Of a stretch of 20,448 nucleotides of DNA, positions 8,662 to 14,961 are shown piece by piece. Location: NCBI GenBank assembly GCA_051155755.1, contig DAXETY010000041.1, positions 1-20,448 of the forward strand, read 5' to 3'. The position numbers were made by a program, and so were the translations under genes. Source of the DNA: DAXETY01 sp051155755. GTDB taxonomy: Bacteria > Desulfobacterota > Desulfobacteria > Desulfobacterales > SG8-13. Position 1 is the stretch's first letter; the number at the start of each line of letters is the position of its first letter. The notes below the pieces were generated by a model. It worked only from the letters and a program-made list of their open reading frames with translations. It made no database searches and had not been told where the DNA came from.

Positions 8662-9618
8662 CTACAGATCGACCCAGATACCGACAGAAAAGTATTCTTC
8701 GTCAAACTGGGAAAATTCGCCCAGAATCGAGCGTCCGTTGTAATAGGCACCGCCGAAACGGAACCTGCCGGTCTGGTTCCGGATCGGCACCACCAGACCA
8801 GCCTGCACGGAGACGTTCAGATCCCAGTCGTTTTCTTCGTAAGACGTCAGGTCCGCGGCTGCATACCATCCCATGCGGCCGCCCCAGAGGCGGTCATTGT
8901 CTTCATACTCGAGGCCGCCCTGCAGGCGCCAGGGTTCCTGGATGTCGTCATTGCGCAAATCGATTCCGTAGCCCCCTTCACCGTAAATCCTCCAATCGGA
9001 AAAGAGGTTTCGACTCAACCCCAGCAAGAGTTCCTCGCGGGTGTAGTTGATGCGGGTCAGGCCGGTACGTTCGATGTACTCGTCGCCCCGGTGACTGGAG
9101 TCGTGACGCAGGCCGAATTTCGCGGCGGTTCCCCGGCCGTCGGCCCACGTCAGAAGCACCCCGTAAATGCCGTCCCAGCCGATATTGTCCTGGGAGTTGT
9201 CGTTGTCGAACATTCCGATGTAAGCGGCCTGCACATCGATTTGGAAACCGGCGTCGGCCTTTTCCCCGGGATAAAAACGGATCAGGCCGAACCGGCCTCC
9301 CAGGTTGAACAAAAAGCGGCTGTCACCGGTATCCGGAATGTCGCTGGCGGACACAAACAGATACTGCATCGACAGGCTCGGTTCCAGCGGATCGGCGATG
9401 TAGCGGGGGTATAGATCCGTTGCGGGGAACCCGGTACCACGCCAATTGCCTGACAGGGAAAACGAGCGCTCGTCGGCCCCGCTTGTCTTGGTATTTTCTT
9501 GCGCTACCGTGGCGGTTTGACCGGTGTCGGCAGCAAATGTGAATTCGCCGGCAATCGGCCCCGTGGCGGTCACCAGCACAGCCGTCATCATGGAAAACAG
9601 CCATCTGCAAAGCTTCAT
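8662..9618 (-). CDS. DUF1207-family outer-membrane protein
   Basis: A 318-aa predicted beta-barrel outer-membrane protein matching the DUF1207 family as I remember it. It has an N-terminal signal peptide (MKLCRWLF, hydrophobic core, cleavage near FAADT), then PRYIADPLEPSLSMQYLF and an alternating aromatic/glycine pattern typical of barrel strands. It ends FSVGIWVDL. Repeated strand-like pieces include GFQIDVQAAYIGMFD, AAKFGLRHDSSHRGDEYI and WRLQGGLEYED. Its function is not known; members are usually annotated as hypothetical. It is a single gene with 135 bp to the next gene downstream and 115 bp upstream. GGAG lies about 11 bp before the ATG, and a sigma-54-like site lies in the upstream gap. 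Confidence 0.75.
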   Translation of the reverse strand: MKLCRWLFSMMTAVLVTATGPIAGEFTFAADTGQTATVAQENTKTSGADERSFSLSGNWRGTGFPATDLYPRYIADPLEPSLSMQYLFVSASDIPDTGDSRFLFNLGGRFGLIRFYPGEKADAGFQIDVQAAYIGMFDNDNSQDNIGWDGIYGVLLTWADGRGTAAKFGLRHDSSHRGDEYIERTGLTRINYTREELLLGLSRNLFSDWRIYGEGGYGIDLRNDDIQEPWRLQGGLEYEDNDRLWGGRMGWYAAADLTSYEENDWDLNVSVQAGLVVPIRNQTGRFRFGGAYYNGRSILGEFSQFDEEYFSVGIWVDL

Positions 9619-9687
9619 ATTTCATCACTCTCCGGGGGTTGAACAGGACGGTTTCAGTCCGATCGGGTACGGAGCATGGCCGCATTT

Positions 9688-9704
9688 TGCAGATCGGCAG
9701 CCAA
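9688..9704 (-). promoter_or_regulatory. Candidate sigma-54 (-24/-12) promoter for the DUF1207 gene
   Basis: The minus strand reads TTGGCTGCCGATCTGCA. TTGGC and TGCA match the -24 and -12 cores, and GG and GC are exactly 10 bp apart as sigma-54 requires. The middle of the motif (ACG) is not matched. It lies in the 115-bp gap between moaA and the outer-membrane protein gene, about 70 bp before that gene's ATG, and I see no good sigma-70 promoter there. A chance match is possible. Confidence 0.35.
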
Positions 9705-9733
9705 CGCATTGGTTCCGGAGCCGACCGAACCGG

Positions 9734-10726
9734 TCAACCGCCGAGCGAGGACATCTGGCAGGAAACGCCGGACGGTTCGTTGGCGGTCAGATTGTGATCG
9801 GAGGGTTTGCAGCGGACGGCCCGGCGGAATATTTCCGCCACCTCCGCATCCGATGCCCCAGCACGCAGCGGTCCGCGCAGGTCGAGTTGTTGGTCGGAAA
9901 GCAGGCAGGGTCTCAGCTGGCCGCTGGCAGTCAGGCGCAGGCGATTGCAGGTACTGCAGAAATGATGGCTCAGGGCACTGATAAAGCCGATTTCCCCGGT
10001 GGCGCCCGCCAGTTGGAATTGTTCCGCCGGACCCGCAGCGCCGCTGCTGGCAACCGGTTTCAACTCGCCCAGGGATCGCAGACGCTCTTTGATTTCCGGA
10101 ACCAACAGCGGCGGTCCGAACTGCATGCGCGATTTTCCGATGGGCATGTACTCGATGAAGCGGACGTGCAGGGGCGAATCGACGGTCAGGCGCGCAAAAT
10201 CCAGAAGCTCGTCCTCGTTGATGCCTCGAAGGGCCACCACGTTGATTTTGACCGGGTGAAAGTGCCGGCGCAGAGCGGACTGGATGCCCGCCCAAACCTG
10301 GTCAAAGGCATCCCGGCCGGTAATATTTTCGAATTTTTCCCGCTGCAGGGTGTCCAGGCTGATATTGATTCGGGCTACGCCGGCCTTTTGGATGGCTTCG
10401 ATATACTCGGTCAGCAGCACGCCGTTGGTGGTCAGCGTGACTTCGGAAAGTGCGGGCAGGGCGTGCAGTGCTTTCAGAAAATCCAGGACCCCTTTGCGAA
10501 CCAGGGGCTCGCCTCCGGTCACACGCACTTTGGTGATCCCCAGAGAAACGCCGATGCCGACGATTCGTAAAATTTCTTCGTATCGCAGAATATCTGCATG
10601 GGAAAGTCGCGGAATCCGGTCGGCAGGGACACAGTAAACACAGCGCAGGTTGCATCGATCGGTGACGGACAGGCGCAGATAAGTCAGGTGTCGGTTGTAA
10701 CGGTCAACTAACTTTTGGTCAGACAC
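9734..10726 (-). CDS. moaA: GTP 3',8-cyclase MoaA (molybdenum cofactor biosynthesis)
   Basis: Radical-SAM enzyme that converts GTP to 3',8-cyclo-GTP, the first step to molybdopterin (with MoaC). The 330-aa product has the radical-SAM cysteines CNLRCVYC (Cys25, 29, 32), the TGGEPLV SAM-binding motif, the second cluster CSTCNRLRLTASGQLRPC (Cys257, 260, 274), and the C-terminal Gly-Gly (329-330) that family members need. The start is GTG at 10726 with GAGGAG 7 bp upstream, which gives the normal length of about 329 aa; the longer TTG-initiated frame to 10798 would add an unrelated Pro-rich leader. It lies 68 bp downstream of cobA/hemD on the same strand and may be cotranscribed. moaC and the later genes are not in the window. 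Confidence 0.95.
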   Translation of the reverse strand: MSDQKLVDRYNRHLTYLRLSVTDRCNLRCVYCVPADRIPRLSHADILRYEEILRIVGIGVSLGITKVRVTGGEPLVRKGVLDFLKALHALPALSEVTLTTNGVLLTEYIEAIQKAGVARINISLDTLQREKFENITGRDAFDQVWAGIQSALRRHFHPVKINVVALRGINEDELLDFARLTVDSPLHVRFIEYMPIGKSRMQFGPPLLVPEIKERLRSLGELKPVASSGAAGPAEQFQLAGATGEIGFISALSHHFCSTCNRLRLTASGQLRPCLLSDQQLDLRGPLRAGASDAEVAEIFRRAVRCKPSDHNLTANEPSGVSCQMSSLGG

Positions 10727-10733
10727 TCGGAAA

Positions 10734-10739
10734 CTCCTC
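10734..10739 (-). promoter_or_regulatory. Shine-Dalgarno that fixes a GTG start for moaA
   Basis: The minus strand reads GAGGAG, 7 bp before GTG at 10726. It supports a 330-aa MoaA beginning at the GTG rather than the TTG-initiated form, which starts 24 codons upstream. Confidence 0.75.
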
Positions 10740-10794
10740 GAGTTGATAGGCGGCCCGACGCGTATCGACGGCGGCGGATCAGGACGAAATTTTT

Positions 10795-12345
10795 TCAATC
10801 TAAATTTGAAACGCTCATTTCAGGTTGAAAATACGCGACGATTGCATCCAGCAGGCCGTCGATGGTATAGACATCGGCTTCGATGTCGATCTTGAAGCCC
10901 AGCTCCCGGGCGGTTTCCGAAGTGATCGGACCGATGCTGGCGGTTTTCAGACCTGCTATGAGATCCTCGAAGCGTTCGGCGGGCAGCAGATCCTTGAAAT
11001 TCTGCACGGTGGAGGAACTGGTGAAGGTTACCAGATCGACCGCCTTTTTTTCGAGCTCGGCAATCAATTCATTCCGGTTCTCGGTCACGGGCACCGTGCG
11101 GTAGACGGCGATTTCATCGACCACCGCACCCATCCGGCCCAATTCCGCCGGAAGCACGGGGCGCGCGGCAGCCGCCCTGGGCAGCAGGACCCGACGGCCT
11201 TTGACCTCGATGTCTGCGAACGCCCGGACCACGGATTCGGCCCGGTAGCTTTCCGGGATCACATCACTGGTGATGCCGAAGCCGCGCAGGCGATCGGCGG
11301 TGGCCGGGCCGATGCAGGCGGTCTGCAGATGGCCCAGGGTCCGGACGTCGCGGTTGGTTTCGAACAGACGCTTAAAGAAAAACGACACCCCGTTGACGCT
11401 GGTGAATATCAGCCAGTGGTAGTCTTCCAGCCGCTCCAGGGCGCGATCCAACGCTTGCCAGCTTTGCGGCGGAACCACCTCGATGGTCGGAAATTCCAGG
11501 CATTCGGCCCCCAACTCGCCCAAACGCTGCACCAGGTCGCTAACCTGGGCGCGGGCGCGGGTGACCACGACCCTGCGGCCCAGCAGCGGGCGTTGTTCGT
11601 ACCAGGCCAGTTGTTCCCGCAGATTGACCACGGTGCCAACGACGGTAATGGCCGGCGCTTTGAGCCCGACTTCCCGAACGCGCCGCACGATGGTTTCCAG
11701 GGTTCCGGAAACGGTCTCCTGGCGGGTGGTGGAGCCCCAGCGCACCAGCGCCACCGGCGTGTCGGGCGATTTTCCGTGGGCCAGCAGCTGTTCGACGATA
11801 TGCGGCAGATTTTTTACGCCCATCAGGAAAACAATGGTGCCGATTCCCTGCGCCAGCGACGGCCAGTGAATCATGGAGTTTTCCTTGGTGGGATCTTCAT
11901 GTCCGGTGACGAAGGCCACGGTGGCGGTGTGGTTGCGGTGGGTGAGGGGAATCCCGGCATAGGCCGGGGCCGCGATGGCCGAAGTGACACCGGGTACGAT
12001 CTCGAAGGGAATTCCGGCTTCGACCAACACTTCGGCTTCCTCGCCGCCGCGTCCGAATATGAAAGGGTCGCCGCCTTTCAAACGGGTGACGATGTTTCCC
12101 GCCCGGGCTTTTTCCACCAGCAGCGCATTGATTTCTTCCTGGCGCAGGGTGTGGTCCCCGCCCTTTTTGCCGACGTAAATCCGCTCGGCAGAGTCACCGG
12201 CATATTTGAGCAGCTGGTTCGAAGCCAGATAGTCGTAGACCAGAACGTCGGCTTTGCGGATGCAATCCAGACCCTTGATTGTGAGCAGACCGGGATCACC
12301 CGGTCCGGCGCCGACAAGGTAAACGATACCGCTACGAGGTTTCAT
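10795..12345 (-). CDS. cobA-hemD: Bifunctional uroporphyrinogen-III C-methyltransferase / uroporphyrinogen-III synthase
   Basis: Fusion enzyme of 516 aa. The N-terminal half (about 1-250) is the SAM-dependent methyltransferase CobA/SUMT, with VGAGPGDPGLLT near residue 11, then VYDYLASNQLL, RLKGGDPFIFGRGGEEAE and PGVTSAIAAPAYAGIPLTHR; it turns uroporphyrinogen III into precorrin-2. The C-terminal half (about 262-510) is HemD, with RRVVVTRARAQ, the FTSVNGVSFF pocket and VTFTSSSTVQNF; it cyclises hydroxymethylbilane to uroporphyrinogen III. The ATG at 12345 overlaps the end of hemC by 14 bp, so the two are translationally coupled. HemC product can thus pass directly to synthase and methyltransferase, toward siroheme and cobalamin and, in sulfate reducers, heme by the siroheme route. 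Confidence 0.95.
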   Translation of the reverse strand: MKPRSGIVYLVGAGPGDPGLLTIKGLDCIRKADVLVYDYLASNQLLKYAGDSAERIYVGKKGGDHTLRQEEINALLVEKARAGNIVTRLKGGDPFIFGRGGEEAEVLVEAGIPFEIVPGVTSAIAAPAYAGIPLTHRNHTATVAFVTGHEDPTKENSMIHWPSLAQGIGTIVFLMGVKNLPHIVEQLLAHGKSPDTPVALVRWGSTTRQETVSGTLETIVRRVREVGLKAPAITVVGTVVNLREQLAWYEQRPLLGRRVVVTRARAQVSDLVQRLGELGAECLEFPTIEVVPPQSWQALDRALERLEDYHWLIFTSVNGVSFFFKRLFETNRDVRTLGHLQTACIGPATADRLRGFGITSDVIPESYRAESVVRAFADIEVKGRRVLLPRAAAARPVLPAELGRMGAVVDEIAVYRTVPVTENRNELIAELEKKAVDLVTFTSSSTVQNFKDLLPAERFEDLIAGLKTASIGPITSETARELGFKIDIEADVYTIDGLLDAIVAYFQPEMSVSNLD

Positions 12346-13270
12346 GATTGAGGGCTTCCAGAATGCGATCGGCACCCCGGGACAGCAAGTGTTCGGCCAG
12401 ACGGATGCCGATCGACTCGGCCTCCCGGGGAGGACCGCTCAATGAATCCCGGATCAGGGTCGAGCCGTCGAGATCGGCCACCAGACCCTCCAGAACGTAT
12501 TCATTTTCCCGCAAGCGGCCGTGTGCGGCAATGGGTACCTGGCATCCGCCCTCCAGACGGTGGAGGAAGGCGCGCTCACCCAGAACGGTGGTGCGGGTGG
12601 CGGGGTGTTCCAGCCGTGCCAGTGCACGGGCCGTTTTGTCATCGTTGCGGCGGATTTCGATGCACAGGGCCCCCTGTCCAACGGCAGGCAGCATGACCGC
12701 CGGATCGAAAGTCTCGGTGATATGCTCGGTCAATCCCAGGCGACGCACACCGGCGGCGGCCAGTACGATGGCTTCCAGTTTCTGTTCGTCGTCGGAGAGC
12801 TTGCGAAGACGCGTATCAAGATTGCCGCGCAGGGGCACGATCTCCAGGTCTGGACGCCGATGCTTCAACTGGGCGCCCCGGCGAAGGCTGCAGGTGCCGA
12901 TCCGCGCCCCGGCCGGAAGTTGTGAAAAAGTTCGTCCATTCCTGGAGATCAGCACGTCATGAGGGTCTTCCCGCTCCGGGATCGGTCCCAGGGTCAGTCC
13001 TTCCGGCAGGTCGGACGGCATGTCTTTCATACTGTGGACAGCCAGGTCCACCCGACCGTCCAACAGGGCTTCTTCGATTTCCTTGACAAACAATGCTTTC
13101 CCCCCGACCTGGGCCAGGGGAATATCCAGGATCCGGTCTCCGCGGGTTTTGATGGTGACCAGTTCGACATCCAGGTTCGCGGACGTATCCATGAGGGCCG
13201 CTCGGACCCAGTTGGCCTGCCACAAGGCCAGCTGGCTTCCACGAGTGCCGATTTTCAACCGTTGTTTCAT
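12332..13270 (-). CDS. hemC: Porphobilinogen deaminase (hydroxymethylbilane synthase)
   Basis: Cytoplasmic enzyme that joins four porphobilinogen molecules into hydroxymethylbilane. The 312-aa length matches the family. Visible motifs are IGTRGSQLALWQ at the N-terminus, VGGKALFVKEIEEALL, HSMKDMP with catalytic Asp83, GTCSLRRGAQL, LPAVGQGALCIE, and the dipyrromethane-cofactor cysteine Cys243 in EGGCQVPI. The start at 13270 gives MKQRLKIGTRGS and lies 2 bp after the fmdB stop. A longer open frame to 13423 only covers the fmdB region in another phase. The gene sits between fmdB and cobA/hemD in a tight operon. Confidence 0.96.
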   Translation of the reverse strand: MKQRLKIGTRGSQLALWQANWVRAALMDTSANLDVELVTIKTRGDRILDIPLAQVGGKALFVKEIEEALLDGRVDLAVHSMKDMPSDLPEGLTLGPIPEREDPHDVLISRNGRTFSQLPAGARIGTCSLRRGAQLKHRRPDLEIVPLRGNLDTRLRKLSDDEQKLEAIVLAAAGVRRLGLTEHITETFDPAVMLPAVGQGALCIEIRRNDDKTARALARLEHPATRTTVLGERAFLHRLEGGCQVPIAAHGRLRENEYVLEGLVADLDGSTLIRDSLSGPPREAESIGIRLAEHLLSRGADRILEALNHETS

Positions 13271-13272
13271 CG

Positions 13273-13500
13273 TCAGTGTCCGCAGCCCGCACAGCTGGAA
13301 GCCGAGCATCCGCCGCAGGATGAACCGGCGGAGCGGGAGACCGTTTGACCGCCATTGCCCTTGCTGACGAAGCCGCAACAGGACATCAGCCGGCAGACCT
13401 TCTCGCTGTTGCAGGATGGGCACTCCGGCTTTTCATCGCCGAATACCAGACACTCGAAGTCCTTGTTGCATTTTTCACAATGATATTCATAAATTGGCAT
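13273..13500 (-). CDS. FmdB-family zinc-ribbon protein
   Basis: Small 75-aa protein of the FmdB/CxxC regulatory family. It begins with the family signature MPIYEYHCEKC and carries two CxxC knuckles (Cys8/Cys11 and Cys27/Cys30) that should bind Zn. The C-terminal tail adds a Ser/Gly/Cys-rich stretch, SCGGCSASSCAGCGH, also seen in other members. GAGAGG lies upstream of the ATG. It is the first gene of the operon, directly before hemC with 2 bp between them. The role is poorly defined: a regulator or metal-handling protein is assumed for the family, and nothing here shows which. Confidence 0.88.
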   Translation of the reverse strand: MPIYEYHCEKCNKDFECLVFGDEKPECPSCNSEKVCRLMSCCGFVSKGNGGQTVSRSAGSSCGGCSASSCAGCGH

Positions 13501-13538
13501 AATGATCCTCTCATTCGTATTGAATGCCGAAGGTTTTG

Positions 13539-13566
13539 ATCATAGCCATTCGGACAAAAAAATCAA
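13539..13566 (-). promoter_or_regulatory. Sigma-70-type promoter of the fmdB-hemC-cobA/hemD operon
   Basis: On the minus strand, -35 TTGATT (13561-13566), a 16-bp spacer and -10 TATGAT (13539-13544). Transcription would start near 13532, leaving a leader of about 32 nt that contains GAGAGG before the fmdB ATG at 13500. It is the only good promoter I see ahead of this operon. I see no riboswitch-sized leader. Confidence 0.6.
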
Positions 13567-13584
13567 GAGAATTGGGCGAGATCC

Positions 13585-13619
13585 GTGTTGCGTGTTGCGA
13601 GTTGCGCGTTGCGGGTTGC
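13585..13619. repeat. Heptamer array GNGTTGC x5
   Basis: Five contiguous 7-bp units, gtgttgc gtgttgc gagttgc and two more, varying only at the second base. A three-unit copy with the same preceding bases (tcc) recurs at 13707-13727, and six related units lie in inverted orientation at 14962-15003. Confidence 0.85.
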
Positions 13620-13621
13620 GG

Positions 13622-13669
13622 GCTTGGTATTGAAACGGCGAATCGGCGAGTGGGCGAAACGGCGGAAAA
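13622..13669 (+). repeat. 48-bp inverted-repeat core, arm 1
   Basis: This 48-bp block matches the reverse complement of 14912-14959 at 45 of 48 positions. Internally it holds a sixfold-Ala-poor, GC-rich run of four 8-bp units (CGGCGAAT, CGGCGAGT, GGGCGAAA, CGGCGGAA) after a TGGTATTGAAA head. In both arms the core is flanked on the same side by the GNGTTGC heptamer array, so the repeated unit is really about 85-92 bp. Confidence 0.88.
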
Positions 13670-13672
13670 CCG

Positions 13673-13699
13673 GTTCGATTCGTTCAATTGGTTTGATTG
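13673..13699. repeat. 9-bp array GTTYRATTS x3
   Basis: Three contiguous 9-bp units: gttcgattc, gttcaattg, gtttgattg, followed by gttg. It directly follows the inverted-repeat core and shows drift by single transitions between units. Confidence 0.75.
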
Positions 13700-13706
13700 G
13701 TTGTCC

Positions 13707-13727
13707 GTGTTGCGGGTTACGTGTTGC
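13707..13727. repeat. Heptamer array GNGTTRC x3
   Basis: Units gtgttgc, gggttac, gtgttgc. This is the same word as the array at 13585-13619, set about 90 bp further on. Confidence 0.75.
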
Positions 13728-13780
13728 GGGATGGTCGACATAGTGCGTAGAGCATAGCGTAAAGGCAACGAGTCGCCTTT

Positions 13781-13815
13781 GACAATGGACGACGGACAAC
13801 GGACGACTGACAATT
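13781..13815. repeat. Heptamer array GACRAYN x5
   Basis: Five contiguous 7-bp units: gacaatg, gacgacg, gacaacg, gacgact, gacaatt. The sequence differs from the other heptamer arrays but keeps the 7-bp period. Confidence 0.78.
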
Positions 13816-13920
13816 TTTCTGAAATTTAGTCATTTGCCATTGCTTTGAGCTTTGAGCTATCGTTTTTCTTATGTGAGCTTTGCGCTTTGAACTCGGAATG
13901 GTTCGATTAGGTTCCTTGGT

Positions 13921-13957
13921 TGCAGGCCTGCAGAGCGGAATTCGCTTCTTGGAAGCG
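13921..13957. repeat. 12-bp palindrome followed by a 6-bp-stem hairpin
   Basis: TGCAGGCCTGCA (13921-13932) is a perfect palindrome. It is followed by CGCTTC-TTG-GAAGCG (13943-13957), a 6-bp stem with a 3-nt loop. There is no U-tract, so it is not a standard terminator. Its role is unknown. Confidence 0.6.
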
Positions 13958-14010
13958 ATGTACACCATTTAACGGCGACCGAACCGGGAAGGAATGTTGC
14001 TCCGTCATTC

Positions 14011-14036
14011 GGGCGGGCACGGTGGCCCGCCCTACG
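14011..14036 (-). repeat. GC-rich hairpin element, copy 1
   Basis: GGGCGGGC (14011-14018) pairs with GCCCGCCC (14025-14032) across a 6-nt loop, followed by TACG. Read on the minus strand it starts CGTAGGGCGGGCCACCG and closely matches the element at 14064-14090 on the plus strand, so the two are inverted copies about 27 bp apart. Confidence 0.75.
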
Positions 14037-14063
14037 AAACCAACCTCCGATACCCCAATTTAG

Positions 14064-14090
14064 CGTAGGGCCGGCCACCGCGCCGGCCGC
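14064..14090 (+). repeat. GC-rich hairpin element, copy 2
   Basis: It begins CGTAGGGCCGGCCACCG. GGCCGGC can pair with GCCGGCC across a short loop. It is the inverted partner of 14011-14036, with compensating-looking changes in both stem arms that keep the fold, as expected for REP-like palindromic elements. Confidence 0.72.
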
Positions 14091-14133
14091 TTGCTTCGAG
14101 CTCATTCGCCATGAGCCTTGAGCTTTCCTGCGG

Positions 14134-14173
14134 GCAAACCGGCAAACGGGCAAACCTGCAAACGGGCAAACGG
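14134..14173. repeat. Octamer array GCAAACSK x5
   Basis: Five contiguous 8-bp units: gcaaaccg, gcaaacgg, gcaaacct, gcaaacgg, gcaaacgg. The array ends 6 bp before the gmhA stop codon, so it forms the immediate 3' flank of that gene. Confidence 0.82.
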
Positions 14174-14179
14174 ACCCAC

Positions 14180-14761
14180 CTAACCCGCGAAATGTTCGGG
14201 GTATAGAATCCGATCCACCAGTTCACACCAGATGTGGCCGATGAAAATGTGGGTTTCCTGCACTCTTGCCGTCACATCGCTGCTCACCCGGATGACCAGA
14301 TCGGCGTCGTCGGCCAGCTTGCCGCCGCGGCCGGTCATGCCGATGGTATACAATCCGCGCTCCCGGGCAGCCTGCAAGCCGGCCAGCACATTGGCGGAAT
14401 TGCCGCTGGTGCTGATCCCCACGGCGACGTCGTCGCGGCTGCCCAGCGCGCGCACCTGCTTGGCAAATACTTCGTCGAAGTGGTAGTCATTGCCGATGCT
14501 GGTCAGAATCGATGTGTCGGTGGTGAGCGCCAGGGCGGCCAGGGGCGGGCGCTCGATCTGAAAGCGGTTGACAAACTCCGCCGCCAGGTGCTGGGCATCG
14601 GCGGCACTGCCGCCGTTGCCGAAAAACAGGATTTTGTGACCGGCCGCCAGGCAATCCGCCATGCGGCGCGCACCGGCCAGAATGGTTTCCATGGCCTCGC
14701 CGACCGCTTTTTGCTTGACGGCGATACTTTCCTGGAGAAGATCTAAGATGATGGATTTCAT
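14180..14761 (-). CDS. gmhA: Phosphoheptose isomerase (sedoheptulose 7-phosphate isomerase)
   Basis: Cytoplasmic SIS-domain enzyme that makes D-glycero-D-manno-heptose 7-phosphate from sedoheptulose 7-phosphate, the first step to the heptose of the LPS inner core. The 193-aa length is normal. The hallmark FFGNGGSAADAQHLAAEF is at about 46-63, GISTSGNSANVL and GMTGRGGKLADDADL follow, and the C-terminal QETHIFIGH motif is present. Predicted Zn ligands His58, Glu62, Gln168 and His176 keep the spacing of the E. coli enzyme. It stands alone between two repeat-filled spacers. Only a weak ribosome-binding site (GGAT) lies before the ATG. No other heptose gene is in the window. Confidence 0.93.
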   Translation of the reverse strand: MKSIILDLLQESIAVKQKAVGEAMETILAGARRMADCLAAGHKILFFGNGGSAADAQHLAAEFVNRFQIERPPLAALALTTDTSILTSIGNDYHFDEVFAKQVRALGSRDDVAVGISTSGNSANVLAGLQAARERGLYTIGMTGRGGKLADDADLVIRVSSDVTARVQETHIFIGHIWCELVDRILYPEHFAG

Positions 14762-14793
14762 CGCTGCGTTTATCCGTTATCTGGTTTCGCCTG

Positions 14794-14893
14794 TAGCTCA
14801 TAGCTTGTAGCTCATAGGGAATGGCAAATGAGCTCATAGCTCATGGCTCATAGCTCATGGCTCATGGCTCATAGCTCATAGTTCATAGCTCAT
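14794..14893. repeat. Heptamer array RGCTCAT (3 + 9 units)
   Basis: Nine contiguous 7-bp units, RGCTCAT with one variant (agttcat), at 14831-14893, preceded by three related tagctca/tagcttg units at 14794-14814. The array lies just upstream of gmhA, 33 bp or more from its ATG. The same word in inverted form appears at about 14098-14124 on the other side of the gene. Confidence 0.88.
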
Positions 14894-14911
14894 AGCTAAA
14901 GACACAAAGGA

Positions 14912-14959
14912 TTTTTCGCCGTTTCGCCCACGCGCCGATTCGCCGTTTCAATACCAGGC
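14912..14959 (-). repeat. 48-bp inverted-repeat core, arm 2
   Basis: Reverse complement of 13622-13669 with three mismatches, placed 1.24 kb away so that gmhA lies between the arms. It continues directly into the heptamer array at 14962-15003, mirroring the layout of arm 1. Confidence 0.88.
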
Positions 14960-14961
14960 CC

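Larger units (their letters stand above)
13501..14179. other. Gene-free spacer built of short tandem arrays, an inverted-repeat arm and hairpins
   Basis: No convincing gene lies in these 679 bp. The part next to fmdB holds that operon's promoter. From 13585 the sequence is a chain of different short tandem arrays: five units of GNGTTGC, four of an 8-bp GGCGA word, three of a 9-bp GTTYRATTS word, three of GNGTTRC, two or three GMGYRTA-like units, then five of GACRAYN. Further on are a 12-bp palindrome, a CGCTTC/GAAGCG hairpin, two inverted GC-rich hairpins and an octamer array next to gmhA. The short open frames here are low-complexity and carry no recognisable motif. Confidence 0.8.

Noticed and set aside
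10825..12351. Long plus-strand open frame opposite cobA/hemD
   Set aside because: Low-information composition with no domain; the real gene on the minus strand is unambiguous.
13273..13275. In-frame UGA that could encode selenocysteine (prompted by selA)
   Set aside because: At fmdB and the other TGA-ended genes the reading frame beyond the stop shows no conserved continuation, and the next gene starts at once; no SECIS-like hairpin was seen.
13671..13700. tRNA-like T-arm word GGTTCGATTC
   Set aside because: No acceptor stem, anticodon arm or CCA context can be built around it; it is part of a 9-bp tandem array. I considered selC because selA is nearby, but it does not fold.
13943..13957. 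Intrinsic terminator
   Set aside because: The CGCTTC/GAAGCG stem is short and is not followed by a T-run on either strand.
14794..14893. CRISPR array
   Set aside because: Units are 7 bp and contiguous, without unique spacers of 25-40 bp, and no cas gene is present.
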